From JALNZU01 sp964463695 (GTDB lineage Bacteria; Bacteroidota; Bacteroidia; Bacteroidales; F082): a stretch of 64,000 bases of DNA. The stretch spans positions 1-64,000 of the forward strand of contig CAYXCZ010000015.1 of NCBI GenBank assembly GCA_964463695.1, in the 5' to 3' direction. This document shows positions 16,926 to 25,845 of this stretch, piece after piece (position 1 is the stretch's first letter; each line of letters opens with the position of its first letter). Position numbers and translations under genes: made by a program. Below the pieces are notes generated by a model that worked only from the letters and a program-made list of their open reading frames with translations, was not told the origin of the DNA and did no database searches.

Positions 16926-18293
16926 TTATTTCATCTGTGCAAAATGATGGTAGAACCAGGTGATCGTTTCGATGCCTTTGTAGAAGTTTGCCAGAGGAAA
17001 GTTTTCGTTTGGCGAGTGAATGGCATCTGATTCGAGTCCAAAGCCCATCAACACAGTTTTTATCCCTAGGATTTCTTCAAAAGTAGAAATAATTGGAATA
17101 CTTCCTCCGCTACGCATTGGAATGGGTTGTTTACTAAATGTTTGCATATATGCTTTTTCAGCAGCTTTATATGCCGGCATATCGATCGGGCACACATAGG
17201 CCTGTCCGCCATGTAAATACTCTACCTTAACTTTTACCGATTTGGGGGCGATTTTTTCAAAGTGCTCTTTGAATAGAACTTCAATTTTTTTATGATGCTG
17301 ATTGGGAACGAGACGACATGAGATTTTGGCAAAAGCCTTGGAAGGAAGTACCGTTTTTGCTCCCTCACCTGCATAGCCTCCCCAAATGCCACAAAGGTCG
17401 AAAGTAGGCCTGATACCAGTACGTTCGGTGGTGGTGTAGCCAGCTTCTCCCCGCAATTCTTCAACATCAAGTGCTTTCTTGTAGGCTTCTTCACTGAAAG
17501 GAGCTTTGTTCAATAATTCTCTTTCTGCAGGAGTTGCTTCGAGTACATCATCATAGAAACCGGGGATGGTGATATGATTGTTTTCGTCAGTGATTGAAGC
17601 AACCATCTGAGCCAGTGTATTGATAGGGTTAGCAACAGCGCCACCGAAGAGACCTGAGTGCAAATCACGGTTTGGACCTGTCACTTCAACTTGCCAGTAA
17701 GCCAAACCACGTAAGCCGGTGGTGATAGATGGGATATCGGGGCCAATCATGCTGGTGTCGGAAACCAGGATGATGTCGGCTTCGAGCATCTCTTTATGTT
17801 CGGAACACCACTTGGCTAGATTGGGAGAACCAATCTCTTCTTCGCCTTCGATCATAAATTTCACATTGCAGGGCAAATTGCCAGTACTCACGAGCGTTTC
17901 GAAAGCTTTCGCATGCATAAAAGCCTGACCTTTATCGTCATCTGCTCCGCGTGCCCAAATTTTTCCATCCCTTATTTCTGGTTCAAAAGGTGGACTTTTC
18001 CATAACTCAAGCGGATCGACCGGCATCACATCGTAATGACCATAAACCAAAACTGTTGGTAATGAAGGGTCGATCATTTTTTCTCCATAAACGACAGGAT
18101 TGCCGTCGGAAGGAATTATTTCAGCTTTGTCAGCACCAGCTTTTTTAATGCTTTCGCACCAATATTCGGCTGCTTTGAGCATATCAGGCTTGTGATCACT
18201 TTGCGAGCTTATTGAAGGAATACGGATAAGGCCAAAAAGCTCATCCAAAAAGCGATCTTTGTTCTCTTCGATGTACGATTTTATGTTTTCCAT
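16926..18293 (-). CDS. M20-family dipeptidase
   Basis: 455 residues, cytosolic, with the normal length of the PepV/carnosinase-like M20 metallopeptidases. The di-zinc site is visible: His and Asp in YGHYDVMPVDP, the bridging Asp in RGADDDKGQ, the catalytic and ligand Glu in EGEEEIGS, and a late His in SDAIHSPNENF. The dimerisation domain lies in the middle (RDLHSGLFGGAVANP). It should cleave dipeptides or remove single amino acids from short peptides. It stands alone, convergent with the GH3 gene. The 231 bases upstream hold nothing else recognisable. Confidence 0.93.
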   Translation of the reverse strand: MENIKSYIEENKDRFLDELFGLIRIPSISSQSDHKPDMLKAAEYWCESIKKAGADKAEIIPSDGNPVVYGEKMIDPSLPTVLVYGHYDVMPVDPLELWKSPPFEPEIRDGKIWARGADDDKGQAFMHAKAFETLVSTGNLPCNVKFMIEGEEEIGSPNLAKWCSEHKEMLEADIILVSDTSMIGPDIPSITTGLRGLAYWQVEVTGPNRDLHSGLFGGAVANPINTLAQMVASITDENNHITIPGFYDDVLEATPAERELLNKAPFSEEAYKKALDVEELRGEAGYTTTERTGIRPTFDLCGIWGGYAGEGAKTVLPSKAFAKISCRLVPNQHHKKIEVLFKEHFEKIAPKSVKVKVEYLHGGQAYVCPIDMPAYKAAEKAYMQTFSKQPIPMRSGGSIPIISTFEEILGIKTVLMGFGLESDAIHSPNENFPLANFYKGIETITWFYHHFAQMK

Positions 18294-18524
18294 TGATGAC
18301 AGTTTAATTTATTTCAGGTGTAAAAATAGGATTTTTTGGGTAAAATAATTGTTGCCTTTGGAAATTCTAACGTTAATTAACTATTTTTAAAGCAATCGAA
18401 TGAAAAACCACAGCTACAGTCATAAATCTCCATTTTACAAGTGATTGATGAAGATATTATTGTAGCATTTAAATGCTAATTTCATTTCATAAATCAACCT
18501 TACTTTATGATATTTAGACAACTA

Positions 18525-21110
18525 TTATTCCAGACTGACACTTACTAAACCAATGCCATGTGGCTGTTTTAGCTCTGATTCAGGAATTCCCGGACCAATA
18601 GAAAATTGAAGGCTTTCTACCTTTGTTATGTCGAATGGAATTATGTTGTTATGATCAAAATAATAAGGTAAAAAAGATGGGTATGGTCTGGGCAGGGTAA
18701 CGGTTCTTACTTCCTTTAACTCTGTAAGGTCGATGCTGTACTCAAGTATATCAGGTTGCAAATCAATGATTTTTCCATAGGCTGCTCCGTTGTCCAATAC
18801 CAGCGCAACTTGCAGTTTAGCACTTTTTTCATTGAGAGATTTTGCTTTTATTTTCAGTTTACTTTTTGTCAATAGGTCGGCTTTTCTGCCTTTTATCAAT
18901 TCGGTAAAGTTGTGCTTAATGCTGTAATCATACACAGGCTTTGCATTAAGATTTTCAATATCAGGTGTAAAAAGCTGTTGCAGATTAATTTCAGCAACTG
19001 ATTCATTTTGAGTGGTAGTTGGTTGCAGGCTGAAACCGGGTTTCCATTCTTTTATAAGCCATTCAGCATCGGATGTTGCATCAAAAAGGTGGATAGGAAA
19101 TTCTGCAGGAACAATTTTGGTTTGAAATGTTTTTGTTCCTGTGAAATTCCAATCGTAAGGATGACCTTTTATTGCACCAGGATAGGTTGTTGTTTGATTA
19201 TCAGGCGATGTGATGATAACATAATAATGTAATAAACCGCTTTTAAGCAGGTCAGCAGGAATCACTGCCTGATATGAACCAGTTGACAGATAGTGTATTG
19301 GAATGGTTCGGTAATCTTGATCAATATAAGCAATGAGTTCTGTTTTTACCGGACGCTGGGGAGCAATAAGCTGAAACGAAAGTTTAAGATCGGTTTTTGC
19401 ACTTGCCTCTTTAAGTGGAACATGATTAAACCATTGTTTTTTCACATCTGCAGCCGGTGCATAGAAATCGTTAAGGCGAACTTTTCCCCATTTTCCCGTG
19501 ATGTCACTAATGAAAAAGGCATCTTTCCGCATCAGCAGGTAAGTTCCGGGACTTACCATAAATAAACCGTTGGAAGTTTTGGTATCAAGTTGATTGTCCT
19601 TATTGATCCCTCTTATCGAAAAATTACGTCCAAGGTTTTTAAGTGACAGTTGCATTGCATGTTGATTCCATTGTATCAAACTGACTGTTTTTTCGGGACT
19701 ATTACGGCCAAAAGGATTATCAATTGCAATAGGATCGGGGAGTACTTCTAGTCTCCAGATACCTTCGGTCAGCTTATCAAGAAAATAAGCCCCTGAACCT
19801 CCATATGTTACTAATGGTGAATTACCCCAGCCTGCCACTTTTATAATTTCTTCTTCCTTGATAGGAACTGTTGTTGTATTGTTAGTGTAAATATAGGCGT
19901 CAGGACCATTGTACAAAGCAAGATTTTGCTTGTAGCTTATCGTAACATATTGAAAAGATGTGTCTTGCGGATATTTCCCAAAACTGGTGTACATGGGTAT
20001 CTCATGAAAAATGCTGGAAGCAATCATCAGTCCAAGTGCTTTTTGAGGTGTATAAACCAGGTTCATATAGTGGGTGTTATACTCGGTATTAGCATACGCC
20101 AGATAGGTTGGATCGTAAGAGAAATGGGTAGCCAATTGAATACCGGCAGTTCGAAAACTCCTCGCCATTGCAGGATAAATGTATGATTTGTTTACATCGG
20201 CTGCATCAAACTCGTACACAATCTTCGCACCTTTATACTTTCTAATTGTTGAATCGAAGGGAATATCGTATTTATCAACGTTTGGTAATAAATTGCCCTC
20301 CAACTCCCGCTTATAACCAAGGCCCGTTGGATACCATTGAAAAGTGCCTCCCTGAATTCCTCCCTGAAAATATGCATCTGCAAAGTGAACTGCATGACTG
20401 ATATTGTAAAAAACAGGTTTTGTCGTTCCTGAATTTCGGATTGCTTCTACCATTGATTTGACAAAAGTGGTAACTTCTTGTGCTTCACCTGTATGGTGGG
20501 GCTCATTACTCACCTCAAACGCAAGAATCATTGGCTCGTCTTTGTAGGCCAGTCCAGTGTATGGATTCACATGGTTCATAAACTGAAACAGGTAATTCTG
20601 CTGTGCTTTAATAGCATCAGGATTTGTGAGTGCATCCTTTTTACCATATTTCATTGAGAAACTTCCGGTTGCATCATCGGGTTCAGGCCAGCCGTTTCCC
20701 CAGAAGGCGATTGGGGTGATAATGGCATTGAATCCATGTTCTTTCAAAGTGGCCAGAAGGAAATCAAATGCATCTAAATGCTCATTTTTCAGCAGGTTTC
20801 CAAGTGAATCGCTAATTTCAGTGTCCCAAACATGAACTCTGTAAAGGTCAAATCCAAGCCGTGTGAAATGATAGATATCATGAAGCATGGCTTCTTTTGG
20901 ATCGATACCCATTTTCTTTGCTGATCTCCATGCATGTGCAAATGGAACTGTGTAGTTGATACCAAAACCTTTAATTTCTTCTTTGCTCTTTTTGTATCGC
21001 ATAACTCCTTTCTTGTCAATAATGACCTGCTCAGCAGATTTATTTTGTGCTTTTAGAGGTATGCAGGATGCGAAAAGTAAAATGAAGATAGCAGTAATTC
21101 TTAAAACCAT
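18525..21110 (-). CDS. Exported clan GH-A (GH5-like) glycoside hydrolase, large multidomain
   Basis: 861 residues with a signal peptide (residues 1-21, ending PLKAQ); a Cys at position 16 makes a lipoprotein possible but the lipobox is poor. Residues ~35-420 look like a GH-A TIM barrel: GFDLYRVHVWD, then FEVSNEPHH with the probable acid/base Glu (E203), and KIVYEFDAAD with the probable nucleophile Glu (E300). The remaining ~440 residues are beta-rich and contain no domain I recognise; one part (PVKTELIAYIDQ and following) looks immunoglobulin-like. The exact GH family and substrate are uncertain; beta-mannan or beta-glucan would fit the clan. The gene stands alone, 250 bases from a divergent gene, and is not clearly part of the cellulose-type locus. 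Confidence 0.75.
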   Translation of the reverse strand: MVLRITAIFILLFASCIPLKAQNKSAEQVIIDKKGVMRYKKSKEEIKGFGINYTVPFAHAWRSAKKMGIDPKEAMLHDIYHFTRLGFDLYRVHVWDTEISDSLGNLLKNEHLDAFDFLLATLKEHGFNAIITPIAFWGNGWPEPDDATGSFSMKYGKKDALTNPDAIKAQQNYLFQFMNHVNPYTGLAYKDEPMILAFEVSNEPHHTGEAQEVTTFVKSMVEAIRNSGTTKPVFYNISHAVHFADAYFQGGIQGGTFQWYPTGLGYKRELEGNLLPNVDKYDIPFDSTIRKYKGAKIVYEFDAADVNKSYIYPAMARSFRTAGIQLATHFSYDPTYLAYANTEYNTHYMNLVYTPQKALGLMIASSIFHEIPMYTSFGKYPQDTSFQYVTISYKQNLALYNGPDAYIYTNNTTTVPIKEEEIIKVAGWGNSPLVTYGGSGAYFLDKLTEGIWRLEVLPDPIAIDNPFGRNSPEKTVSLIQWNQHAMQLSLKNLGRNFSIRGINKDNQLDTKTSNGLFMVSPGTYLLMRKDAFFISDITGKWGKVRLNDFYAPAADVKKQWFNHVPLKEASAKTDLKLSFQLIAPQRPVKTELIAYIDQDYRTIPIHYLSTGSYQAVIPADLLKSGLLHYYVIITSPDNQTTTYPGAIKGHPYDWNFTGTKTFQTKIVPAEFPIHLFDATSDAEWLIKEWKPGFSLQPTTTQNESVAEINLQQLFTPDIENLNAKPVYDYSIKHNFTELIKGRKADLLTKSKLKIKAKSLNEKSAKLQVALVLDNGAAYGKIIDLQPDILEYSIDLTELKEVRTVTLPRPYPSFLPYYFDHNNIIPFDITKVESLQFSIGPGIPESELKQPHGIGLVSVSLE

Positions 21111-21321
21111 GATATAAAGTGTTTTAAAGTTATTTTTAACATCAAATTGTTTTGCAGAACAGTAACAAAAATTGAAACCAAGCTCAGATTTCTGAATGAA
21201 GTTGCAATTTTCTTTAACAAAAAAGAAGATAAAAAAGGTTTGCTAAGTTAAGTAATTATCCAAATACCGAGTTATTTCAGTCCATTTTCATGATTAAAGG
21301 CAGCTCCATGTTGATAATTCG

Positions 21322-21329
21322 TACTTTTG
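21322..21329 (+). promoter_or_regulatory. -7 promoter element of the BNR-repeat protein gene
   Basis: TACTTTTG matches TAnnTTTG and lies 31 bases before the ATG at 21361. No good -33 box is seen. Confidence 0.5.
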
Positions 21330-21360
21330 ACCTGTTATTTACGTTTAAAATCTTATTTTG

Positions 21361-23079
21361 ATGAACAGTAAATCATTCAATTACAACTATTTAAGAATAG
21401 TTCTTGTTTCTATCGTTTTAGGGACACTTCTTACAACAACCAGTTTTGGTCAATCGAAGATTGAAGAGCAGCGATCGAAGCAGCTGCTTCACAAAGAAGA
21501 GCCTTCTGATGCGTATCTGCCTCATCCTGATTCTCGCAATGCAGTTTCAAAGGCCTATTATTACAGAGATGCATTGGTAGAAACACATCAGGTAAATATT
21601 AACTCTGATGGACAAAATATCATTGGAGATGCTGGAAATGAGCCGTCTATCTCACTTGACACAGCCAATCCTAACCGCATTATTATTGGATGGAGGCAGT
21701 TTGATAATATTGCCAGCAATTTTCGTCAGGCGGGTTATGCCTATACGCAGGATGGCGGACAAACCTGGACGTTTCCAGGTTCAATCAATGCTGGGATTTT
21801 TAGATCTGATCCGGTTTTGGATATCGACTCAGATGGCACTTTTTATTACAACAGTCTGACTTCTAACAATGGTACTTATACATGTAGAGTTTTCAGGAGT
21901 TTTGATGGAGGAGTAACATGGGATGAAGGTGTTGAGGCAAAAGGTGGGGATAAACAATGGATGGTGATCGACCGCACCGATGGTCCCGGGCGAAACAATA
22001 ACTATTCTTTCTGGACCATGTCATGGACGAGTTGTTTTCCCGGAAATTTCACCCGTTCTGTTAACAAAGGTGACAGTTATGGACCTTGTGTTGCTGTTGC
22101 AGGCGAACCTTATTGGGGTACATTGGCTGTTGGTCCCGAAGGTGAATTATATATAGTAGGAGCAGGTTGGGATGGCGTTCAGGTGGCGCGTTCAACAAAT
22201 GCTAAAGATCCATTGGTAACAACAAGCTGGGATCTAAGTGTAGATATTGATATGGATGGTCAGATGACTTATGGTTCAAATGTAAATCCAGGTGGTTTAC
22301 TTGGTCAGGCAAGTATTGCAGTGGATCATTCCGGAACTGCAAGTCATGGGAATGTTTATGTGTTGGCTTCCATAGAACGTTATACCGGCGATCCGGGTGA
22401 TGTCATGTTCTCTCGCAGCATTGATGGAGGTCAAAGTTGGTCAGAAGCCAAACGAATTAATCAGGATCTCTCTTTTACAAAGACTCAATGGTTTGGAACT
22501 ATGTCAATTGCGCCAAATGGCCGCCTCGATGCCGTTTGGCTTGATACACGAGACGCACCTTCAAATATGACAAGGATGTCGGCATTATATTATTCATATT
22601 CTGTTGACCAAGGTGAAACATGGTCGCCCAATCAACGAATTTCGGAACTTTTCGATCCGCATGTGGGCTGGCCAAATCAGGAAAAAATGGGCGATTATTT
22701 CCATATGATTTCCGATGATCAGGGAGCTCATTTGGCTTGGGCGAATACATTAAATGGTGGGCAAGATGTGTATTACACCCGTATTGCTTTGGATATCACA
22801 AATGTAACATCACCAAACACAACTAGTTTACTGTTAAGTGTTTACCCTAATCCAATAAACGATCTAGCTGTTTTGACATATCAGACTGCACAAGCAGGAA
22901 CGCTACTATTGGAAGTGAGAGATGCAATAGGTAAACTTGTTTCGGCTGAGAAAATTTATGCTGAAAGAGCTGGAAGCTATCAGAAGGAACTTGATTTTAA
23001 ATCGTTGGATGAAGGCGTTTATTTCTGCTCCGTTAGATCAGAAGGATATACTAAAACAGTGAAGATCATTAAGAAGTAA
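21361..23079 (+). CDS. Secreted BNR/Asp-box beta-propeller protein with T9SS sorting domain
   Basis: 572 residues from the ATG at 21361; a TTG one codon earlier is also in frame. The signal peptide ends SFGQ. The body has at least four Asp boxes of the SxDxGxxW type (QDGGQTW, FDGGVTW, IDGGQSW, VDQGETW), which mark a sialidase-like beta-propeller. The last ~75 residues (YPNPINDLAVLTY to VKIIKK) are a type A sorting domain for type IX secretion, so the protein is exported across the outer membrane. I do not see the Arg triad and FRIP motif well enough to call an active sialidase; an adhesin or binding protein is equally likely. A transporter gene follows after 21 bases. Confidence 0.85.
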   Translation: MNSKSFNYNYLRIVLVSIVLGTLLTTTSFGQSKIEEQRSKQLLHKEEPSDAYLPHPDSRNAVSKAYYYRDALVETHQVNINSDGQNIIGDAGNEPSISLDTANPNRIIIGWRQFDNIASNFRQAGYAYTQDGGQTWTFPGSINAGIFRSDPVLDIDSDGTFYYNSLTSNNGTYTCRVFRSFDGGVTWDEGVEAKGGDKQWMVIDRTDGPGRNNNYSFWTMSWTSCFPGNFTRSVNKGDSYGPCVAVAGEPYWGTLAVGPEGELYIVGAGWDGVQVARSTNAKDPLVTTSWDLSVDIDMDGQMTYGSNVNPGGLLGQASIAVDHSGTASHGNVYVLASIERYTGDPGDVMFSRSIDGGQSWSEAKRINQDLSFTKTQWFGTMSIAPNGRLDAVWLDTRDAPSNMTRMSALYYSYSVDQGETWSPNQRISELFDPHVGWPNQEKMGDYFHMISDDQGAHLAWANTLNGGQDVYYTRIALDITNVTSPNTTSLLLSVYPNPINDLAVLTYQTAQAGTLLLEVRDAIGKLVSAEKIYAERAGSYQKELDFKSLDEGVYFCSVRSEGYTKTVKIIKK

Positions 23080-23100
23080 TATTTTTCAAAAACAACCTAC

Positions 23101-24696
23101 ATGTTAGACCAAATATTGCATCAGGGATATTTTGTGCTTTTTGTCATTCTCAGCTTTGGGCTGATGGTTGGCAGCCTCAAATACAAAGGCTTCTCGCTTG
23201 ATTCTTCGGCAGTTATTTTTGTGGCTATGCTATTGGGACATTTTGGTTATACTGTTCCAGCTACTTTTCAAACACTTGGTCTCCTGTTATTTATCTTCAC
23301 AATTGGCATTCAGGCGGGACCTGGATTTTTTGATGCATTGTTAAGATATGGCAAGCAACTTATTCTCATAGGGTTTGTTGTAATAAGCGTAGCTGCGCTT
23401 TTAACCTTTGGTGCAATTAAGATTTTTGATATACCAGTGGCAATGGCTGTAGGTATTTTCAATGGCGCGCTGACAAGCACCCCCGGACTTGCCGCTGCTG
23501 TTGAAGCTACAGGATCACCGATTACTGCAGTGGGTTATGGAATTGCCTACCCTGCAGGTGTAATTCTTGTTATTTTGTTTGTTCAACTCATTCCACGTTG
23601 GCTAAAGATCGACTTGAGTAATGAAGAATCCAGCTACCTTGATCAGTTGCATGAAGAAAATCCTGAACTCACAAACAGGGTGCTGAAAATCACCAATACC
23701 AATATTGAAGGTAAAGCAATAAAAGACATCGACTTACGTAGAATAACCGGAGGAGTGATATCACGGGTAAGCCATAATGGCAATGTAGTTGCACCATCTG
23801 GTGAGACTATCCTGCATTTGGGTGATTTTGTAAAAGTGGTTGGCGATGATGCTGCACTCTCCCGAATGGAATTACTACTTGGTGAAGCATTTGAGCGCGA
23901 CTTACCTTTTGACGATCGTTTTGCTGTTAACTGGGTGCTTGTTACAAACAGAAAAGTGGTAAGCAAGAGCATACGTGAATTAAATCTAACGGCTTATAAT
24001 GCAACAATTACGCGCATACGTCGCAGTGGTATCGATCTGAAGCCCATGCCTCACAGCAAGTTACGCTTTGGTGATAAACTGCTTATCTCTGGCTCTAACC
24101 AGGAAATGAAGGAAGTGATGCGTTTGCTCGGCAATGACGAGAAACGTCTTTCTGAGACCAATTTCCTGCCTATATCATTAGGTGTTGTTCTAGGTGTTCT
24201 GGTTGGGTCGGTTTCTATTCCTATTGGTGGATTGTTTAATTTCAGTCTGGGCCTTACCGGCGGAGTGCTTGCCACTGCCTTGGTGCTGAGTAATTTGGGT
24301 CGTACTGGACCAATTTTGTGGTCGATGTCAGGTAGCGGTAATCAACTTTTGCGAAAACTTGGGTTGCTACTTTTTATGGCCAGTGTTGGCACGAGTGCAG
24401 GCAGTGAGATTGGTAATGCGTTGCAGGGCAACGGTTTACAGCTAATTGCCATAGGTGCTGTTATTACATTGCTGCCAATGTTAGCAGGTTTACTTGTTGG
24501 GCATTTCTTTATGAAGATGAACTTTTTAAGTCTTCTGGGAGTCATAACAGGTGCGATGACAAGCACTCCCGGACTTGCTGCCATTGACAGCAAAACCGAA
24601 AGCGATGCACCATCGGTTGGCTATGCCACCGTTTATCCTACTGCTTTGGTACTGATGATTATTTTTTCGCAGTTGCTTTCTTTGATAAAGTTTTGA
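23101..24696 (+). CDS. AspT/YidE/YbjL-type antiporter with two TrkA-C domains
   Basis: 531 residues. Two related membrane halves (about 1-170 and 355-531) each contain the motif TSTPGLAA, at FNGALTSTPGLAAAVEATGS and TGAMTSTPGLAAIDSKTES. This is the internal duplication of the AspT family. Between them lie two soluble TrkA-C (RCK-C) domains (about 185-350) that bind small regulatory ligands in relatives. The family includes aspartate:alanine exchangers, but most members, like this one, have unknown substrates. It may share a transcript with the upstream BNR gene (21-base gap). No terminator was seen between it and the convergent RNase Z gene. Confidence 0.9.
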   Translation: MLDQILHQGYFVLFVILSFGLMVGSLKYKGFSLDSSAVIFVAMLLGHFGYTVPATFQTLGLLLFIFTIGIQAGPGFFDALLRYGKQLILIGFVVISVAALLTFGAIKIFDIPVAMAVGIFNGALTSTPGLAAAVEATGSPITAVGYGIAYPAGVILVILFVQLIPRWLKIDLSNEESSYLDQLHEENPELTNRVLKITNTNIEGKAIKDIDLRRITGGVISRVSHNGNVVAPSGETILHLGDFVKVVGDDAALSRMELLLGEAFERDLPFDDRFAVNWVLVTNRKVVSKSIRELNLTAYNATITRIRRSGIDLKPMPHSKLRFGDKLLISGSNQEMKEVMRLLGNDEKRLSETNFLPISLGVVLGVLVGSVSIPIGGLFNFSLGLTGGVLATALVLSNLGRTGPILWSMSGSGNQLLRKLGLLLFMASVGTSAGSEIGNALQGNGLQLIAIGAVITLLPMLAGLLVGHFFMKMNFLSLLGVITGAMTSTPGLAAIDSKTESDAPSVGYATVYPTALVLMIIFSQLLSLIKF

Positions 24697-24743
24697 AAAG
24701 GCTTTCTGAATCTTTACTGATCACAAAAATCAAAAAGTAATTC

Positions 24744-25664
24744 TCAAACTGCTATTTCAAAAACACTTCCATCCATCGCCAGATCTGTATTGGGAAACAC
24801 CACCCTGCTCTCTTCCAGTAGCGGCTGCAGGTCGGTGTAGCGTGAAGAGAAATGACCAATCAGGAGTTTCTCAGCATTGGCAATAAGCGCCATCTGTGCA
24901 GCTTGCCTGCTTGTTGAATGAAATGTTTCAGCTGCGGTATCAGCCATGTGATGCATAAACGTCGCCTCATAATACAACATTGAAACACCGGTGAAATAGG
25001 TTGCCAATCGCTCGTCGAAAGATGTATCAGTGCAAAAAGCATAACTTCTCCTTTTTGCTAAAGGATAGGTAATCAAATTGTTAGAAACAATATTTCCATC
25101 TATATCTGTAAAATCGCTGCCTGATTTTATTGCTTTTATTGTTGGAATATCCAGCTTTCGTTGCGCTAAAAAGAGCGGATCGATTTGAAGTTCAGTATCT
25201 TTTTCTTCTATCAAAAAACCCCATGTCGGAATACGGTGTATCACAGGAAATGAGAAGTATCGAAGGGTGTTATCTTCAAAGATCAACTGCTTCCCTTCTT
25301 GCTCTAAAGCGCTGAAATTAATAGTGTAACGTAGTTTTGTGTCTGATGCCCGCAGTTGAAGATTCAAAATATCGATAAGTTCGGATGGTCCGAAGATATT
25401 AAGTGGATTGGTTCTTCCAATGAGATGAAGGGTGTTAATGAGTCCGATCAAGCCAAAGTAATGATCGCCATGCATATGACTTATAAAAACATGATCAATA
25501 CGCATAATGCTTATTTTCAGTTTCTTCAGTTGTAATTGCGTGCCTTCAGCGCAATCAAGCAATATGGTTGTGCCATTATACTGCACAACCTGACTCGTTG
25601 CTGCCCGCTGTAACGTTGGAATCGCAGATCCTGATCCTACTATAGTAACTCGAAATGGTATCAT
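24744..25664 (-). CDS. rnz: Ribonuclease Z
   Basis: 306 residues, the standard size of short-form RNase Z. This cytosolic zinc endonuclease trims the 3' end of tRNA precursors. The metallo-beta-lactamase motif is HMHGDH in FISHMHGDHYFGLIGL. The early GSGSAIPTLQRAATSQ and LLDCAEGTQLQLKK, and the later YAFCTDTSF and LLIGHFSSRYTD supply the other metal and substrate residues. This genome needs such an enzyme at least for tRNA-Gln, which lacks an encoded CCA end. The gene stands alone on the minus strand. Confidence 0.96.
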   Translation of the reverse strand: MIPFRVTIVGSGSAIPTLQRAATSQVVQYNGTTILLDCAEGTQLQLKKLKISIMRIDHVFISHMHGDHYFGLIGLINTLHLIGRTNPLNIFGPSELIDILNLQLRASDTKLRYTINFSALEQEGKQLIFEDNTLRYFSFPVIHRIPTWGFLIEEKDTELQIDPLFLAQRKLDIPTIKAIKSGSDFTDIDGNIVSNNLITYPLAKRRSYAFCTDTSFDERLATYFTGVSMLYYEATFMHHMADTAAETFHSTSRQAAQMALIANAEKLLIGHFSSRYTDLQPLLEESRVVFPNTDLAMDGSVFEIAV

Positions 25665-25815
25665 GTTTCAAAATTAGTCATTTGCATTCAACTGAAGTTG
25701 GTTTTAAATCAAACCTGGTAACAAATTGTGTCATTTAATATTTTATAACACAATGAGGCCAACGATTCCCAAAATCTCATGTGTTGACTTGTAATTTTCA
25801 AACGCATGAATATTT

Positions 25816-25823
25816 TATCTTTG
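25816..25823 (+). promoter_or_regulatory. -7 promoter element of the FAD oxidoreductase gene
   Basis: TATCTTTG matches TAnnTTTG and lies 22 bases before the ATG at 25846, giving a short leader of about 15 bases. Confidence 0.5.
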
Positions 25824-25845
25824 CTTTTTATCAATAAATTAAAGA

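Noticed and set aside
21361..23079. Active sialidase
   Set aside because: Asp boxes alone show only the propeller fold; I could not identify the Arg triad and nucleophile with confidence.
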